Shown one piece after another: positions 55,007-64,000 of a stretch of 64,000 nt of DNA. Origin of the DNA: Septoria linicola (Eukaryota > Ascomycota > Dothideomycetes > Mycosphaerellales > Mycosphaerellaceae); assembly GCA_024114885.1 (NCBI GenBank), contig CP099422.1, positions 682,001-746,000 of the forward strand. Reading direction: 5' to 3'. Made by a program: the position numbers and the translations under genes. Position 1 is the stretch's first letter. The number at the start of each line of letters is the position of its first letter. Below the pieces are notes generated by a model. That model had not been told where the DNA came from. It saw only the letters and a list, made by a program, of their open reading frames with translations, and did no database searches.

Positions 55007-56425
55007 ATGATGGCTGCCAGATCTCAAGACCATCGTACGTCCGCTGATGCCCAGGACGAGCCACAGCACGGTGGCCATGGAGCGACCAATTCTGGAGCGG
55101 AACAGTCTTTTCAAACCATCAGTAACGTCTCTCTGCCCAACAAAGAAGCTGGCTCTAGGTGGGACGTCCAAATCAGCCAAGGATTCATACACTCTGTCTC
55201 ACCCAACGATGGCGCTCGAGCTGGTGAATCTATCAATCGTGGAGGCGCCTTACTAGCTCCTTCGCTTTGCCATCCACATATCCACATCGACAAAGCATAC
55301 TTACTCTCGCATCCCAAGTATGCCCATCTCCAAGTCAAAGAAGGTGACTTTGCGGAAGCTATGGACCTTACGGGGCAAGCCAAGGCCATGTTTGAGATTG
55401 ATGATCTGCTGGAACGAGGCCTGCGACTTGTGGACGAGAGTATCACTGCTGGAGTCACGCATATGCGGACGTTCGTCGAAGTGGATGCTGGCGTGCAGTC
55501 AAAGTGCCTAGAAGCTGGTCTTGAACTGCAAACGCGAGCTGCAGAAACGAAGGCTTGCAGAATCCAGATCTGTGCCTTTGCACAACTACCGCTGTTCTCG
55601 CCGTCCTCTGGTGATGAAGATGGCAGTGTTATCCGTACTCTCATGCGTAACGCAGCAGCCAGAGCTGGCGTGGACGTAATCGGCAGCACGCCTTATGTCG
55701 AAGAAGATAGAGAAAAGATGAAACGCAACGTGGACTGGATGATCGATCTCAGTATCGAGCACAACCTACATCTCGATTTCCATCTTGACTACAACCTTGA
55801 TTCGCAGACAGAGCCACTTGTCTGGTACGTTGTGCAAACACTGCAGGAGAAGCGCTGGAAAGAGCGGAATAGCAATGCCACTATCGTCTTTGGACACTGT
55901 AGTCGTCTAACGCTTCTCAGCTCGGAGGACTGGAGCAAGCTTGCACACCAAATCAATGATGCTGAGCTGCCGATATCCTTCGTTGGCCTCCCGACAAGCG
56001 ACATGTTCATGATGCGGACGGGGCAACAACCTGAGGTCAGAGGGACGGTGAATGTGCCAAAACTCATCCAGGAACACGACCTCAATGCTTGTATAGGTGT
56101 CAATAACATTGGCAACGCCTTCACGCCACAAGGCTCTTGCGATCCTCTAAGTCTTGCTTGCCAGGGTGTGGGTATCTACCAAGCAGGTACCAAGCGAGAT
56201 GCTGAAATACTGTATGAGTGCATCAGTACACGAGCCCGGGCGGCAATAGGTTTTCGTGAACAGACGAACGGTCTAGCAGTAGAGTCAGGAGACCAGGCCA
56301 ACCTCGTAGTCTTCGAACGAGCCGACCAAGACTGGCACACTCGGAAGAGCGTGAGTGAAGCAGTATACCTCTATGACCACTGTCAGGGTAGGACATCGTT
56401 TCTGGGAGGCGAGTATGCACCGTGA
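55007..56425 (+). CDS. Amidohydrolase-superfamily enzyme (cytosine-deaminase-like)
   Basis: 472 aa, single exon, first ATG at 55007 (a second at 55010). The upstream frame begins only with GTG. The metal-binding H-I-H of CHPHIHIDKAYLL is at residues 91-93. The Glu/Asp-rich FVEVDAGVQ, HLDFHLDYN, FGHCSRL and GVNNIGN provide further ligand and catalytic positions, in the order seen in bacterial cytosine deaminase and atrazine-type hydrolases. The C-terminal LAVESGDQANLVVFE is the small beta-sandwich closing the fold. Deamination or ring-opening of an N-heterocycle is likely; the exact substrate is unknown. No signal peptide. Confidence 0.87.
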   Translation: MMAARSQDHRTSADAQDEPQHGGHGATNSGAEQSFQTISNVSLPNKEAGSRWDVQISQGFIHSVSPNDGARAGESINRGGALLAPSLCHPHIHIDKAYLLSHPKYAHLQVKEGDFAEAMDLTGQAKAMFEIDDLLERGLRLVDESITAGVTHMRTFVEVDAGVQSKCLEAGLELQTRAAETKACRIQICAFAQLPLFSPSSGDEDGSVIRTLMRNAAARAGVDVIGSTPYVEEDREKMKRNVDWMIDLSIEHNLHLDFHLDYNLDSQTEPLVWYVVQTLQEKRWKERNSNATIVFGHCSRLTLLSSEDWSKLAHQINDAELPISFVGLPTSDMFMMRTGQQPEVRGTVNVPKLIQEHDLNACIGVNNIGNAFTPQGSCDPLSLACQGVGIYQAGTKRDAEILYECISTRARAAIGFREQTNGLAVESGDQANLVVFERADQDWHTRKSVSEAVYLYDHCQGRTSFLGGEYAP

Positions 56426-56645
56426 AACTTGGAGGAAGTGAAGGAAATGCACATTGCAAGCCCCGTCCGGTCTCGGGACAAACAGTCGTCGCCAAGCTGC
56501 ATGAAGAGTGCATGAGTGCATGTTTGTTGCTCAAGCGCGTGCAAGTTTCCGCATTCTGCACGCGTCTGTTCGACTGCTTCTTCTTCGCACTTGGACTTTC
56601 GCGAAATTCGGCATTGTTTCAAACTTCGTGCAACGCGACGCAAAG

Positions 56646-59600
56646 ATGGCGCCGGTGGTTCTCGACTATGACGGGTAAGTCGAGCGTCTTCTAAGCTCAG
56701 TTTTCACTTTTAACTTCTTTCAGCGATGGTAATGTCATCGGCGGGCATACGGTCAACGAGCTACCAGATCGTCGCTTCCCAGCTCAGCTCCGTACTACGA
56801 TGAAGATGCAGGACTCGACGCGATCCGAGCATCCAGGTTTTGCACTCATGGAGAACGATCAATCAGTAGAGCGTCAACACCAGCACCAGCCGCTTCACTC
56901 GCAAGCCTCAGAATGGTCTGTGTATCACCAGAACTCTCTACCCGTGGCTGGTCCGACTTACGACCACGAGCGTGCCCACTCTGTACAACCGCCACCCTTC
57001 ATGCATCGCCCAGAAGTTCCACCGCGGGCTGCTCGAGGGCAACCGATAGAGTCAATGTCGCACGTCTCGCAGCAGCAAGCACACTTTGTGCGCGATTCTG
57101 GCGGGCCGGCTGGTTACAGCGACTACCAACCCTCGAATCCCCATGGCTACGTCCGCAGCCCAGTCCAATATCACGGCTTTCACTCCCAGAACTTTGCACC
57201 GCCGCTGCAGACGCATCCCAGCCAAGTGTATTACGAACCTGTCGGCTTTCAGCGTGGACCCGAGGGCTTCGCGTATCAGCATCAGCGCCCGATGGTCCCT
57301 CAGCATCACGGATACCTGGCCCCACAGCAAGGCTATCAGGCCGCTTATGGTGCACTGCCGTACTCGCAGCACCACAGCGGTCCTCCCTACCACGCTGCGT
57401 ACCATCCTGCTACCCAATTCCAGCCACAGCAGGTACCATATCAGCAGCAAGTTCAACAACACCACCACGATAGACGTGTTTCAGGTGTCAGCAAGAAGCG
57501 GTCCAGCCAACAATCATCCCCAGTGCGACCTTACGAGTCGCCATACGCGCCAGGTCCAGAGGCGACAGTGCAAGGTAAACAGCGGGACAAGGCACGCAAC
57601 AAGCGACAACCGTCTCGAGTCACAGCTGGAGAAGACGAGCTGCCAGTCGTTCGAAAGGCATCTATTGCAGGACTTCCGATCGTCGAAAATGTGTTCTTCA
57701 AATCGTCACGCCCCGACATCACGAAGGTGAGCCGTGACGAGGACGACGAAGAGCCTCCAGCTGAGAGTACGAACTCGATTTCCGACGCCGCACCGGTTGT
57801 CAAACAGACTATGGAGAAGGTGCGGCCAACGAAGAGCGTGGCCAAGAACACACGAAAAGAACAGTCTAAGAAAGATTCGTCGAGGAAGAGCAGGAAGAAG
57901 GATTCAGCAGCTCTACTAGGTCGGTGCGCCGATTGCAAGAAGCGTCACAAGAAGTGCAAGCATTTGTCGAGGTCCAACGTCAATCCTAAGCGAGGCGCTA
58001 CGAAGACCAGCCTCCTCAAGGCAGTCAAAGCCGGAGAGGACACGCCGGAAGATCTCCCTGCCCCTGCTGCCACAGCTTCGCAGGCGATCGCTCCAACACT
58101 TGACGATACTCAGTCAGAGGTCTCCGATGCTGATCTTTTGGCTCTCGTGCCCGATGATGGCGCTAGAGGTGATTCGCCTGAAGGCATTGCTGATGGCGGT
58201 CTGGACCTGACGACAGAAGGTGAAGAGGAGGTTGAGGTACGATATGAAGAGTTCCTGCGGTCGCAGAGTCCTGAGGATAGCGAAGCTGTCACTGGCGCCC
58301 GAGACATCAACGAGGAGTCACCCGCGGCAGCTGCAGCCAATTTGCTCAACAAGCTTCATGCACAGCTCCATGACACGGACCCTCTGGCCCTCGAGGCTTT
58401 TCATCAGGATGCGAACAGATACAAGGCTGCTGTGCTTGATGAGCGAGAGTTCTACGTTCGTACCTACAAGCTCTTTCGCCGTGCCGATGCTTCGAATCTT
58501 ATGCCAGACTTCGTCAAATGTCTTCCTCATCGCTGGGATCACGCGCAACTGTCTTGGTTGAATGATCAAGCCGAGCTCGAGATGGCGAAGGAGGACAAGA
58601 TCTTGGGTGGTAACGTAAAAATCATTCCGAAGGAGGCAATGCCGAAGGCTACGCGCAAGCGTCGCCCAAAGGCTGGATTCAGAGCTTCGGACTCACTTGA
58701 AGTCTCCGATTCAGCCCGCGAGGAGCAAGACGAGGTGCCAGATTGTGGACCGAGTCGATCAATGTTCGTGCGCGCCACGCCACCAAGCAGTCCGAAGTCC
58801 TCGCCCATGACAGAAGCTTACATGGGATTGCCCGGAGAAATCAGTGAGAACGACTTAGAGCCTCCCGTCAAGCAGTCGGTCAAGAAAGCTGCCAAGCCCA
58901 AGCCTCGTCCCACAAAGGCGGTCAACGTTAGGACAGTCAAGAAGGTGTCGAGCGCAGCTCCCATGGCCTCCAAAATCAAGAGATCTACGCGCGTGAAGAG
59001 AGTCCAGAACGGACACTTGTATGCGTCTGAAATCGAGCACGTTGGACCTCGTTACGGCACACGTCGCGAGGTCCTGCGTCGCAGCACCAATCCTTACGTG
59101 CACAGTCTTTGCGGTAAGCTTCCATATCCACATCCTCTTGCATTTTACTCACTCACACTGTCACAGGTCAAGGCTTCCCGCACCCACAAGAAGTCCGCGC
59201 CCACCACCGAGCCAAGAAGTGCCACGACGATACTTCAGGTCAGGACTGGGATGAGCACCCAAGCTGCAAGGCAGACTATCCCGAGCTCAATTATACTAAG
59301 GTACGTGACGGCTATGTCATTCTTGACCAGGCCAGCTGGGATAAGCTGGAGGCTGCTGTTGCCGCTGGCGAGCGTGAGCCGAACCGCTTCAGGGGACCAC
59401 CAAAAGGCAAGGAGCTCGAGGAGACGACCGAGATCGAGTACGAAGACGAAGTCGACCTGGACGATAGCGAAGACGACGCGGAGTACGAGGTGGACGAGGA
59501 GTTCGAGACTGCCTATTCGGTCAACCCTTACACTGAAGAGGAGGACAACGCTGAACCTGTCGAGATGCCTTCGGCTCCGATTGCAGCTGCTGTATCGCTT

Positions 59601-59855
59601 GCAGCACCAGCACCAAACCCTCGCAAGCGTGCCGCATCGGGTGGCGGAGGACGTGCTACGAAGAAGATCGTTGTCAAGGCTGGAAGTGATGAGACTGCCA
59701 TGCTCGATGCTACTGAAGCTACGGCTAAAGCTACGTCTTCTAAGAGGAGCAAGATGAAGCCTGCTGTCAAGGCTACCAGCATTGTAGCTGAAGGCGACAG
59801 CGCTGAAGGTCTGATGCGCCGAGCTGCTGCTCTTGGTCTGCGCGCCCGCTTTTGA
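56646..59855 (+). CDS. Large Gln/His-rich nuclear-type protein with zinc-finger motifs
   Basis: Three exons: 56646-56674 (a 29-nt first exon), 56724-59113 and 59167-59855; introns 49 and 53 bp (GTAAGT, GTAAGC). All phases agree, giving 1035 aa. The first exon is supported by the frame staying open through GNVIGGHTVNELPDRRF before the next ATG. The N-terminal 250 residues are Gln, His, Tyr and Pro-rich (prion-like or activation-domain texture). The middle has Lys-rich patches and GRCADCKKRHKKCKH, reminiscent of a zinc cluster. Across intron 2 lies SLCGQGFPHPQEVRAHH with CHDD and HPSC, a C2H2-like unit. Acidic and basic stretches end the protein. Probably a chromatin or transcription protein; no family recognised. 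Confidence 0.72.
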
Positions 59856-60100
59856 TCAGCACATAAGCCAAATGCCACCGACATGCGAACACTGTTGATG
59901 AATGCTTGTGTCGGAAATTGGCCATGCAGAAATTGTTCGACAGGAAAGGCTTCAGACTGCACATTATCCATGGAACGTCGCACTTGATACTCCGTCGTGG
60001 CTTGTACCGACGATGGATTTGCAATGCCGGCGTGGGTGAGAGCTCTTCTGCCCATGCAGATTGTCCTGCACAGGCAGTTCTTGGGCATCCACAGAGGCGT

Positions 60101-61099
60101 CTACGCTCGCTGTGATGGTTAGCAGTCATGTAAAAATCGAATGCACGAAACAAAACTCACCCTTGGACACTTTCCAAACTCGTGGTCGTGATATCTGCAG
60201 GTTGCCTCCAACGATCTGTACAACGGCCCTGAGTCCTCGCCTGAGACTTGTGAACTACCCACCAGCCGTTGCCGCAGCCTGTATTGTTCCTTCGCCAAAT
60301 CGCGAAGAAAGTCAGCGGTGTACGGATCTTCAGGCAGACACGACGGGTCGTCCGTCCAGTTAGCATTTCCTTCATGCGCGAAAATGTCCGTCATGAGCCG
60401 GCGCGGTGCTGATTTGTCAGGCGTGATACTGTATATGAAGGCATTGAGTCGTCTGTAGCCCGCAAACGCTGGAGAGATGGAGCGCATCCTATTAATGAGC
60501 GCGTCCATGACAGCATCTTTGAAGTCAATGTCGAGCAGTTTGTCACCGAGAGCCCAGGCCTTCACTAGCCGGACCGGCTCATCTGCAGACTGTTCTGCTC
60601 CTAGCCAGAAAGGAGTGTAGATCTTCCTCTCGTACAGCCAGCTCTGGTAGATCTCGAAGATGTCGGGCTCATCGTCAGGCAGTGAAATGATGCGGTTCGT
60701 GGCTTCTTGCCAGTCTCGCTGCAAAGCAAGGCGCACGAATTCGGAAGCACGCTTGGCTACACCCTCGTGTATCAGGAAGGATTCTGGGTTGTCGGCTCCG
60801 ACCTCGAATGTGAGCATAGTGCCGCGGAACTCGCTGCTGCCATTTTCCGCACTTCGAACAGTGAGCTTTACTGGTGGTCCCGATGGTCCAGAGCACAGAT
60901 TGGGTTTTGCAGTAGTCAGGGGAGTCCTGCCGGCGCCGTAGTCGCGTAACCGAAGCTCTTCGAGAGAGATGCTTTCTAGAAGTGAAGCCGTGATGCTCTG
61001 GAAGACGGGGACTTCGCCCGGCGTAGTATGATCGGGAACTGCAGATCCGGTGAGTGGCTGCGAGCCTGACGTCGTCTGAGGCGCAGTTGAAGCCGCCAT
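60101..61099 (-). CDS. BTB/POZ-domain protein
   Basis: Exon 1 is 61099-60161; a 51-bp intron (GTGAGT, GCTAAC branch, CACAG) and a 9-nt last exon (60109-60101) give 315 aa ending CPRRA. Without splicing the frame ends 14 residues later, so the end is uncertain. The BTB core is PESFLIHEGVAKRASEFVRLAL with FEIYQSWLYERKIY and AWALGDKLLDIDFKDAVMDAL, as in the fungal BTB families that lack Kelch or BACK repeats. A C-terminal Cys/His cluster (CRYHDHEFGKC) may bind metal. Likely an adaptor of a cullin-3-type ubiquitin ligase or an uncharacterised scaffold; inference from family. Confidence 0.8.
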
Positions 61100-61485
61100 G
61101 GCTCGTTACGAAGCCTTTGGACTTTCTTATATTAGATCAAGAGATGTCATGGAGTTGAAGCAAAGTGGAAAGTGGTGCTTTGGCAGTTGCGGCACATGTT
61201 GCTTGGCAGGAGCAGGAGCACGTGCTCTGGTGTAACATTGACAATACAGGAGCAAATGTTAGTAGGCTACACCAACGACGGGCTACTCGTCTGGAAGCAA
61301 CCGAGATCTGAGTACGATTATGTAGCTGCGGTCAGCGGTTTGGTTGGCGTACGGAAGCCAAGATTCTTCACCTCGTCAAGCTTCGTGCTCCGCGGACTGC
61401 GCGAGCAGCTTAAGATAGTGGCATCGAAGCTGTCGCCAGCGGTAAGCGTCAGCGATAGAGCCACCACAGCGCAAGTGGTGATAAT
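61100..61485. other. Divergent promoter region, nothing else recognised
   Basis: 386 bp between the BTB gene and the secreted protein gene. Contains a CACGTG at about 61219-61224. Confidence 0.4.
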
Positions 61486-62200
61486 ATGCAATCTCTGTGG
61501 TTAGTGGAAGCGTTCTTCGTGGTCTTGGGCACCACTCAAACAGTGTAAGCCTGGTCATTATTGTCTAAAGTAGACATTCGCCTGACCTCTTCACTAGCCA
61601 GTTTCCCGACGTTCGACGATTGGAATGGGCATTCATCTTCTCAGCAGTTGGTGAACCTTCTTGCGAAGAGGAGTCAGATGCAAGCCTTGGACTTTCGATC
61701 TGGGCAAATCTCACTCATCCCGGATGCTACAAGTTTGCAGACACCATGATGAATGCTTCCTTCTGTAATCCCAATCAAGACAACTGTGAGCTGGATTTCC
61801 AAGCAGGGCCTACGACAGAGAATGGAGGATTCGACGCGGGCACAAACTACTCCCAGGTGGCTTTCAACCAGAATAGTCCAGAGATCAGTCCTTACGATGG
61901 GGATTCGACCGAGCTTACACTGAGGTTGTATGAGGATGGACACTGCACAGATGCACAGATACGCCAGTCGGATCGACGCCATGGTTCGAATGGACGGGAT
62001 GCGAGGCGGCCAGCAATGGCTGTAAGGTGTTGCCTTTCAGTGTTGGCAGCTTTCGAATCATGAGTAGGCAGGACGTGGAAGGCAGTTCTTCCTGTCGACT
62101 GGCTGCAGAGCGTGGATCTGCTGCAATCCTAGCATCGAGGAATAGTGTAGCTGCAGTGCTGGCACTTGCGACAGTGGCGAATGTACTACTCTTCTTGTAG
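61486..62200 (+). pseudogene. Secreted Cys-rich GPI-type protein, frameshifted by an 8-bp duplication
   Basis: Exon 1 (61486-61544) encodes a signal peptide (MQSLWLVEAFFVVLGTTQTV). A 53-bp intron (GTAAGC, CACTAG) leads to exon 2 at 61598. The mature part has paired cysteines (GEPSCEEES, HPGCYKF, SFCNPNQDNC, GHC). At 61944-61951 and 61952-61959 TGCACAGA is duplicated in tandem, throwing the frame off. The present frame ends at 62063. With one copy removed the frame continues as CTDTPVGSTPWFEWTGCEAASNGCKV and ends at 62200 with a hydrophobic tail (SVAAVLALATVANVLLFL), a GPI-anchor signal. The ancestral protein had about 220 aa. Family unknown. Confidence 0.75.
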
Positions 62201-62793
62201 ACCTCGAGGAACTTGTTGCAACGCACGCAAAGGTATCATGCAACCTCGGCCGTCGAACTCGATGTCCACAGGGGATGCAGTGCTGCGTCATGTACGTCGC
62301 GGTCCACGTCCAAGCGATCAAAGGTCACTTGTTCAAGCGTGAGCGTTTTCTTGTGAAGTAAAAGAGCGGGGGGTGGGAGGCTGGCGCAAATTCCGAGCCG
62401 AGCAGACTCTTGGCAGCAGGATCGCCTCCTGGGCGCGCTCCCTGATCTCTACTTCCACCCGTCACATGGTAACAACAAGTATGATGAAGGCAAAGGAGGA
62501 ATCCCAGCCTTATCGTCATGATTGATGCAAGCTCTGTGGAGGGAGCACATCGATACCTGAGCATACACAATACCGCTACAGACCTACTACTGCGTACCAG
62601 ATTTGCCCATTAACTTCCGACCAAGACGCGTCAACACATCAAGACTTTTCCTCCTAGGACGGTCAGTATCATGAGACGATTTTGGCTCTCTTCCTTCCTC
62701 CTGCGAGTTGGACTGTGCCTGCTGCGATGATGACTCCTGTGGCAGCTGCATTCTTAGCCAAGTCCAGCGATCGCAGGCCTTTCGCAAGAGTCA
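62201..62793. other. Intergenic region, one weak minus-strand frame
   Basis: A short minus-strand frame (62787-62587, rich in Ser, Gln, Lys and Arg, ending RKSLDVLTRLGRKLMGKSG) starts just after the beta-lactamase-like gene's stop. Its start lacks context, so I do not call it a gene. Nothing else seen. Confidence 0.35.
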
Positions 62794-64000
62794 TCATACC
62801 GAAGCGTAGACCGCGGACTCGCAATTCACCCAAGCACCGAGGACATTGGGGTCACAGAATGGCATTGTCTGAGTCGCAATCATTCCGGCCACGCCGCGTT
62901 CACGATCGCACCACCAGAAAAGATTGGCCAAACCTGCCCACCAGCCTGTATTGCGACCACGACCCGTGCCACCAGGCTCTTGCGTCAGCATCATTGAGAG
63001 GCCCCATCCTTGTGGTGGATCGCCTTCCTGTGGATAGAGCTGTGGGATTGGGTTCGTTTGCTCACGCTTCGCATCAGGTATGGCCTGCCTTGCGAAGTTC
63101 GGGAATTGTGGGATCTGATTCTCCCACCTGTAGTCGCGGTCAGCAAAGTCGAAGCTCGAACGACAGGTCATTTGACATACATCAAATCAACTGTGCCCTT
63201 CTGGAGAATGCGCGCTCCGGTCTTAGGACTCTTTCCATCATTAAGTAACGCGGCCAGAACTTGAACATATTCGACGGGTTTCGCGAAAAGCCCAGCACCT
63301 GCGCTGTGGAAGATCTTTGCCTTCTCTTCGGCAGTCTCTGCTAGCAGCGGCTCGCGCAGGATGTGGTCACGCTCCTCGGTCTTCAATGAACTGCCAGGCC
63401 ATTTCTGGTGCATGTAGGCGAGGTTGCGTTTCATATCTGCAGTTGGCAGCATGTTGACGGAGTGCAGATCAAGGGGTGCCATTATATTCTCTTGGATCCA
63501 ATCATTCAGTCTCACACCCGTAGCTCGTTCGAGAACAATGCCAGCCCAGTCGATATTGGTGCCGTACTCCCACGCTTCACCTGGCTGGTGAACAAGCGGC
63601 ATGCGAAGGATATCTTTGGCCTACCTCGAACTGTCAGTACAAGTGCTGAGGCGGCCTTCTCCGTGATACCTACGTCGCCATGGAATACATCGTACCCGAC
63701 TGGCCGTCCATGCTCTTTGAGCTTCTCGTTAAAGCTAGCTGTTGTCAGCTCAAAAATCCTACCGAGCCGTGTGGAGGACTCACAACTCATATGCAAACCC
63801 AGCGGTATGCGACAGTAGCATCCGCAGAGTGATATCTTTGTTGCGGTCGACCAGAGTCCCATCATCCTGCAGGACCTTCTTGTTGTTCAGCTCCGGGCAC
63901 AGGTAATGCACCTGCTTCGCATCGTCCAGACTTAGGAGGCCTCGCTCGACCGCTTGCATGCAGGCAATAGTGCATACCATCTTCGTGCATGAGGCGATCC
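62794..64000 (-). CDS. Class-C beta-lactamase-like serine hydrolase, partial at right edge
   Basis: Exons visible: 64000-63784 (continuing beyond the window), 63734-63674, 63620-63181 and 63127-62794, with introns of 49, 53 and 53 bp (GTGAGT, GTAGGT and GTATGT donors), all in phase. The first exon holds A-S-C-T-K, the SxxK motif whose Ser is the nucleophile, 15-20 residues from the edge. WEYGTNIDWAG gives the Y-x-N element. NQIPQFPNFARQAIP, GWGLSMMLTQEPGG and WAGLANLFWWCDRERG complete the esterase/beta-lactamase pattern seen in fungal EstB/LovD-like proteins. Such enzymes are esterases or transacylases, not usually true beta-lactamases. About 380 aa are visible; the N-terminus lies outside the window. 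Confidence 0.88.

Noticed and set aside
57086..57730. Alternative frames inside the large Gln-rich gene
   Set aside because: His/Thr/Arg-rich shadow translations of repeat-like codons; the main frame has consistent exon phases and zinc-finger motifs.
24185..62200. Reassigned or read-through TAG codons as a genetic-code peculiarity
   Set aside because: TAG is used as a normal terminal stop by intact genes here (for example the pirin gene at 45665 and SWP73 at 52801), and the broken genes also carry frameshifts, so mutation explains the stops better.
62682..63264. Plus-strand frames opposite the beta-lactamase-like gene
   Set aside because: They are antisense to well-supported exons and contain no domain.

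Overview
The window is nuclear DNA of a filamentous ascomycete, most likely a dothideomycete of the Mycosphaerellales/Capnodiales type. Evidence: many short introns (about 47-60 bp) with GTRNGT donors and CTRAY branch sites, dispersed monocistronic genes on both strands, fungal-specific families (DASH subunit Ask1, SWI/SNF Swp73, amadoriase-like oxidase, secreted intradiol dioxygenase), and a large block carrying the signature of repeat-induced point mutation (RIP). The lineage is an inference; the rest is read from the sequence.

Layout. Positions 1 to about 18,985 are a gene-free RIP block from which CpA/TpG dinucleotides have almost disappeared. It holds a Ty3/gypsy relic (1-1909 and 8572 to about 10,900) split by a second, full-length gypsy element (1910-8566, 171-bp LTRs, CTTCG target duplication), a Pif1/Helitron-type helicase relic (about 15.8-16.4 kb) and several triplet repeats. 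The boundary is sharp. Glutaminyl-tRNA synthetase starts only about 180 bp further on, behind three CACGTG boxes.

19-31 kb: GlnRS, a small acidic protein, a secreted Ala/Ser-rich GPI-type protein, a broken XPG-family nuclease, an MFS transporter and a broken GH78 alpha-L-rhamnosidase. 31-42 kb: amadoriase-like FAD oxidase, broken BTB gene, secreted Cys-rich protein, SDR, frameshifted quercetinase-like bicupin, alpha/beta hydrolase, ketopantoate-reductase-like protein. 42-52 kb: C2H2 protein, Ask1, pirin, secreted intradiol dioxygenase, thiolase-like protein, SDR, zinc-ribbon protein with an in-frame TAG. 52-64 kb: Swp73, amidohydrolase, a large Gln-rich zinc-finger protein, BTB protein, a frameshifted secreted Cys-rich protein, and a class-C beta-lactamase-like hydrolase running off the right end.

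How they fit together. Rhamnosidase, MFS transporter, oxidoreductases, quercetinase and alpha/beta hydrolase between 26.5 and 40.4 kb look like a flavonol-glycoside (rutin-type) breakdown locus whose two hallmark enzymes are now broken. More broadly, at least six otherwise ordinary genes carry lesions. Four in-frame stops can each be explained by a single RIP-type change (CAA/CAG or TGG to TAA/TAG), and two frameshifts are exact short tandem duplications (4 and 8 bp). This suggests ongoing gene loss or low-level RIP outside the repeat block, although some indels could be assembly errors.
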